From JACMLD01 sp039915085 (GTDB lineage Bacteria; Bacteroidota; Bacteroidia; Chitinophagales; Chitinophagaceae), in contig JBDSOC010000260.1 of NCBI GenBank assembly GCA_039915085.1, positions 1 through 24,522 on the forward strand: a stretch of 24,522 bases of DNA. The letters run 5' to 3'. Positions 21,631 to 24,522 of the stretch are shown one piece after another. Position 1 is the stretch's first letter. Each line of letters begins with the position of its first letter. The notes under the pieces were generated by a model. It searched no databases and was not told where the DNA came from. It saw only the letters and a list, made by a program, of their open reading frames with translations. The position numbers and the translations under genes are program-made.

Positions 21631-24039
21631 ATGATTAAGAATTATTTTAAAATCGCCTTTCGCAATCTTTGGAAAAACAAAGTGTATTCTGCCATTAATA
21701 TAGCAGGTCTTGCTATTGGCATTGCAGCGTGCATCATGATAATGCTCTTTGTTTTGTATGAAAAAAGCTTCGACAATTTCCATAAAAAAAATGTTTACCG
21801 GTTAAATGAAGTTCAGAAGTTTCCGGGCATGGTCGCTTCACAAAAGGTTGGACTGTCTATGTTCCCGATGGGGCCAACAATGAAAAATGAGTTTCCGGAA
21901 ATAAAAAATTTTACAAGGGTGCGCTGGCAGGAAAAATACCAGATGACTTTTGCGGAAAAACGTATTTATCTCCCCTTCACTTATTTTGTTGATTCTACTT
22001 TTTTGCAAATTTTTGATTATCCTTTAATAAAAGGCAACAGGGCTACCGTGCTGGAAAAACCACACAGCGCGATTGTTACAGAAACAACGGCCAAAAAACT
22101 TTTTGGCAATGAAGATCCCATGGGAAAAGCCATTACGCATTATGCGGGAGATACCACCACTTTTGTAGTGACCGGGGTAATGAAAGATGTGCCGCAAAAC
22201 TCGCAGCAGCAATTTGATGCATTGTTTACATTCAGTACTATTTATAAGCCATGGATGTTTACTAACTGGGGCGGCAACTGGCTGGATACCTATTTTGAGA
22301 TGGCACCGGGTACAAATACAGTTACACTCGAAAAGAAATTTCCTGCCTATCTTAAAAAATACATGACTGCCAATGGAAACCCCGATGCGGCCAGTTTCTA
22401 CGAACTTTTTTTATTGCCGCTTAAAGAAGTGCATGCAGGTGCCACAGATATAGGCCTTGATTATCTCAATTACCAGAAGTTTGATAAAAAATATACGAAT
22501 ATATTTTTCGTCATTGGTATTATTATCCTGCTGATAGCCTGCATCAATTTTATGAATCTCTCTACGGCAAGATCTGCTGAAAGGGCAAAAGAAGTAGGGA
22601 TCAGAAAAACAATTGGCGCAAGCCGCTGGCAATTGTCAACCCAGTTTATCAGTGAATCTGTCATTCTTTCGCTTATTGCAATGCTGCTTGCGGTGCTGAT
22701 GGTAAAATTGTTTCTTCCTTATGTAAACAACCTGAGCCAGCGGCATCTTGATTTACAATTTTTTACCAACGGCGCAGTGTTCATAACCATCGTTTCCGGA
22801 GCCATACTGGTAGGTATTCTGGCCGGCCTCTACCCTGCTGCCTACCTGTCTTCATTTATACCTGTGAAAGTATTAAAAGGATCTTCCAACAGCGGCCATA
22901 ATAAATCATTGCTGAGAAACGTGCTGGTAGTTGGCCAGTTTGCAAGCGCTATCTTTCTTATGATTGCTACTATTTTTGCAGTAAGGCAATTAAATTTTAT
23001 GCAATCGCATGATGCCGGTTTTAACCGCGACCAGGTAGTTACCATACCATTGGATGGCATTACCAATAAAAAATTTGATCGTGTAAAACAGCAATTGCTG
23101 GCCAGTTCACTGGTGCAGGGTGTCACAGCTGCGCAGGATGTATTGGGAAGTCATCTTGATCAAACTGGTATTGCTTTCTGGGGCGACGGACCAAAAAGAG
23201 AACTTACCTCTACCCAGTTGATCGTGGACCATGATTACCTTACAATGTATAAATTGAAAGTAATACTGGGCAGAAATTTCTCAACCGATCCTACACTAAA
23301 TGGAAAAGAATATATCATTAATGAAGCGCTGGCAAAAGAATTACTAAAAGATTACCCCAAAGCAACAACTTCTTCTTTGCTGGGCAAACATTTTGGTTAT
23401 GATTCCCTGGGTACCATTGTTGGTATAGCAAAAGATTTCAATTTTAATTCGCTGCACTATAAGATTGAAACCATGTTTATGTACAACCAGAAAGAATGGG
23501 GTTTCAGCAACCTCTCTGTAAAGATCAATGGTGCCAAAGCCGCCAATGCCATTCCGTTTATTCAATCAGTATGGAAAGAAAATTTTCCTGATCACCCTTT
23601 TGAATACCAGTTCCTGGATGAACATTTTGCAGAAGTTTACCGCGCAGACACCCAGGTAAGCAGTGTAGTGGCAGTACTGGCCACCCTTGCCATTATTATA
23701 TCCTGTCTTGGTTTGTTTGGGCTCGCCTCTTATTCCGCCGAAAGAAGGATAAAAGAAGTAGGCATCAGAAAAGTACTGGGCGCATCCGTTCAGAATATTA
23801 CTACAATGCTGTCGAAAGATTTTCTAAAATACGTATTGATTGCTACCGTGATTGCATGGCCACTCGCCTGGTTTGCCATTTACAAATGGCTGCAGGATTA
23901 TGCCTACCGCATTCCCATCAGCTGGTGGATATTTGCTTTAGCAGGAGGAGCAGCATGTTTGATAGCCATCGTTACCATTAGTTTTCAGGCTATAAAAGCA
24001 GCAGTGGCAAACCCGGTAACATCATTAAGAAGCGAGTAG
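21631..24039 (+). CDS. FtsX/MacB-type ABC transporter permease, tandem paralogue
   Basis: Second long MacB/FtsX permease, 802 residues from the ATG at 21631, with the same domain order as the preceding gene: MIKNYFKIAFRNLWKNK and TM1, a periplasmic domain, an FtsX block from about 287 (ERAKEVGIRKTIGAS), a second periplasmic domain, and a final FtsX block from about 675 (ERRIKEVGIRKVLGAS) ending NPVTSLRSE. It probably arose by tandem duplication of the first, though the periplasmic parts have diverged. The frame extends 34 codons up to an ATG at 21529 preceded by AGGGAG; that extension is polar, precedes the invariant permease N-terminus, and is probably untranslated, but the upstream start cannot be excluded. 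The partner ATPase is not in the window. Confidence 0.91.
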   Translation: MIKNYFKIAFRNLWKNKVYSAINIAGLAIGIAACIMIMLFVLYEKSFDNFHKKNVYRLNEVQKFPGMVASQKVGLSMFPMGPTMKNEFPEIKNFTRVRWQEKYQMTFAEKRIYLPFTYFVDSTFLQIFDYPLIKGNRATVLEKPHSAIVTETTAKKLFGNEDPMGKAITHYAGDTTTFVVTGVMKDVPQNSQQQFDALFTFSTIYKPWMFTNWGGNWLDTYFEMAPGTNTVTLEKKFPAYLKKYMTANGNPDAASFYELFLLPLKEVHAGATDIGLDYLNYQKFDKKYTNIFFVIGIIILLIACINFMNLSTARSAERAKEVGIRKTIGASRWQLSTQFISESVILSLIAMLLAVLMVKLFLPYVNNLSQRHLDLQFFTNGAVFITIVSGAILVGILAGLYPAAYLSSFIPVKVLKGSSNSGHNKSLLRNVLVVGQFASAIFLMIATIFAVRQLNFMQSHDAGFNRDQVVTIPLDGITNKKFDRVKQQLLASSLVQGVTAAQDVLGSHLDQTGIAFWGDGPKRELTSTQLIVDHDYLTMYKLKVILGRNFSTDPTLNGKEYIINEALAKELLKDYPKATTSSLLGKHFGYDSLGTIVGIAKDFNFNSLHYKIETMFMYNQKEWGFSNLSVKINGAKAANAIPFIQSVWKENFPDHPFEYQFLDEHFAEVYRADTQVSSVVAVLATLAIIISCLGLFGLASYSAERRIKEVGIRKVLGASVQNITTMLSKDFLKYVLIATVIAWPLAWFAIYKWLQDYAYRIPISWWIFALAGGAACLIAIVTISFQAIKAAVANPVTSLRSE

Positions 24040-24176
24040 CGCCAGGCTGGCCTTCTCTAATGTGATGAATTTAGAAATGTGGAAATACCATACGAACACT
24101 TTAATTACGAATAATGGCCATATAAAATTTGATTTGTTTATTTGTATAAATAAAAATAAGCGGTGTACTAATACCA

Positions 24177-24217
24177 GCCCTGAAAGGGCGCAACACACCA
24201 GCAAAGTGTGCAGCCCT
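24177..24217. repeat. REP-like element with competing hairpins
   Basis: GCCCT-GAA-AGGGC (24177-24189) forms a 5-bp hairpin with a 3-base loop. The same AGGGC can instead pair with a second GCCCT at 24213-24217, enclosing CACAC/GTGTG (24194-24198 and 24206-24210). The block is much more GC-rich than its surroundings and resembles palindromic intergenic repeats; copy number cannot be judged from one window. Confidence 0.5.
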
Positions 24218-24247
24218 TCGCGCGATAATTGGCCGCATCAGTTTTGT

Positions 24248-24522
24248 ATGAAAAATATTATTTACCCCGTTTTTTTATTGGCCTGCTCATTTGCAGTCAA
24301 TGCACAAACCATTGAATTGCTCAGTACCGGCAACAAAACATCCATGCGCGGCTTAAGTGTGGTGAGTGACAAAACAATTTGGGCAAGCGGCAGCAATGGA
24401 ACAGTTGCCAGGAGTGTTGACAGTGGCAAAACATGGAAATGGATAACCGTACCCGGTTTTGAAAAAAGAGATTTCAGGGATATTGAAGCGTTTGATGCAG
24501 TAACGGCTATTGTAATGGCAAT
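24248..24522 (+). CDS. Exported YCF48/BNR-like beta-propeller protein, partial
   Basis: The 5' part of a gene running off the right edge. It begins with a signal peptide (MKNIIYPVFLLACSFAVNAQ). Next comes a repeat typical of YCF48-like and BNR/sialidase-type propellers, usually annotated in Bacteroidota as oxidoreductase or photosystem II stability-like protein: SMRGLSVVSDKTIWASGSNGTVARS, then DSGKTWKW, and FRDIEAFDAVTAIVMA. The SxDSGKTW motif is the Asp-box-like element of each blade. It starts at an ATG and is 208 bases from the second permease gene on the same strand, with a REP-like element between. Only about 91 residues are visible, so its full length and function are not known. Confidence 0.82.
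   Translation, partial: MKNIIYPVFLLACSFAVNAQTIELLSTGNKTSMRGLSVVSDKTIWASGSNGTVARSVDSGKTWKWITVPGFEKRDFRDIEAFDAVTAIVMA

Noticed and set aside
1..24522. CRISPR array, tRNA, rRNA, prophage or insertion sequence
   Set aside because: I saw no regularly spaced direct repeats, no tRNA-like cloverleaf, no rRNA-like segment, and no transposase, integrase or phage gene.

Overview
The window looks like a stretch of ordinary chromosome from a member of the Bacteroidota, most likely the Chitinophagaceae. The evidence is a moderately AT-rich base composition, A/T-rich ribosome-binding regions with few Shine-Dalgarno sites, TAnnTTTG-type -7 promoter elements, and a typical gene repertoire: DUF5995, tandem large FtsX/MacB permeases, a Tat-exported sugar isomerase, YCF48-like repeats, and a DPE2-type glucanotransferase with two CBM20 domains. 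The taxon is inferred from protein flavour and was not tested. I see no rRNA, tRNA, CRISPR array, prophage or intact insertion sequence.

Left part (about 1-6800). A minus-strand pair encodes a DUF5995 protein and a DUF1345 membrane protein. Next comes a minus-strand APP1-like phosphatidate phosphatase (DUF2183), divergent from a plus-strand diacylglycerol/lipid kinase; the two predicted reactions oppose each other (phosphatidate to diacylglycerol and back). Then follow a general-stress-type pyridoxamine-phosphate-oxidase-like protein, an exported DinB-fold protein, a probable lipoprotein and an exported protein with a Lys/Ala/Thr-rich N-terminus. Several of these are bounded by good intrinsic terminators.

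Middle (about 7100-16900). Plus-strand genes encode a small SET-domain protein, a conserved-looking hypothetical, an exported M1 metallopeptidase and a zinc-ribbon metallopeptidase of the HExxH type. A minus-strand Tat-exported sugar isomerase/epimerase is divergent from an exported S41 peptidase. A tiny secreted Lys/His/Met-rich protein with DST repeats lies next to the long DPE2-like 4-alpha-glucanotransferase.

Right part (about 16900-24522). A 51-residue membrane protein is followed by a gene-poor, AT-rich zone holding one small minus-strand gene (77 residues) with its own promoter and terminator. Two tandem full-length FtsX-type ABC permeases (804 and 802 residues) follow with no ATPase beside them. 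The window ends inside an exported YCF48/BNR-like gene.

No clear new multi-gene system (defence island, secretion cluster or RiPP cluster) is visible. The points most worth a second look are the small proteins at 13786-13971 and 17984-18217, the divergent lipid phosphatase/kinase pair, the inverted repeat at the convergent junction near 11450-11525, and the competing hairpins at 24177-24217.
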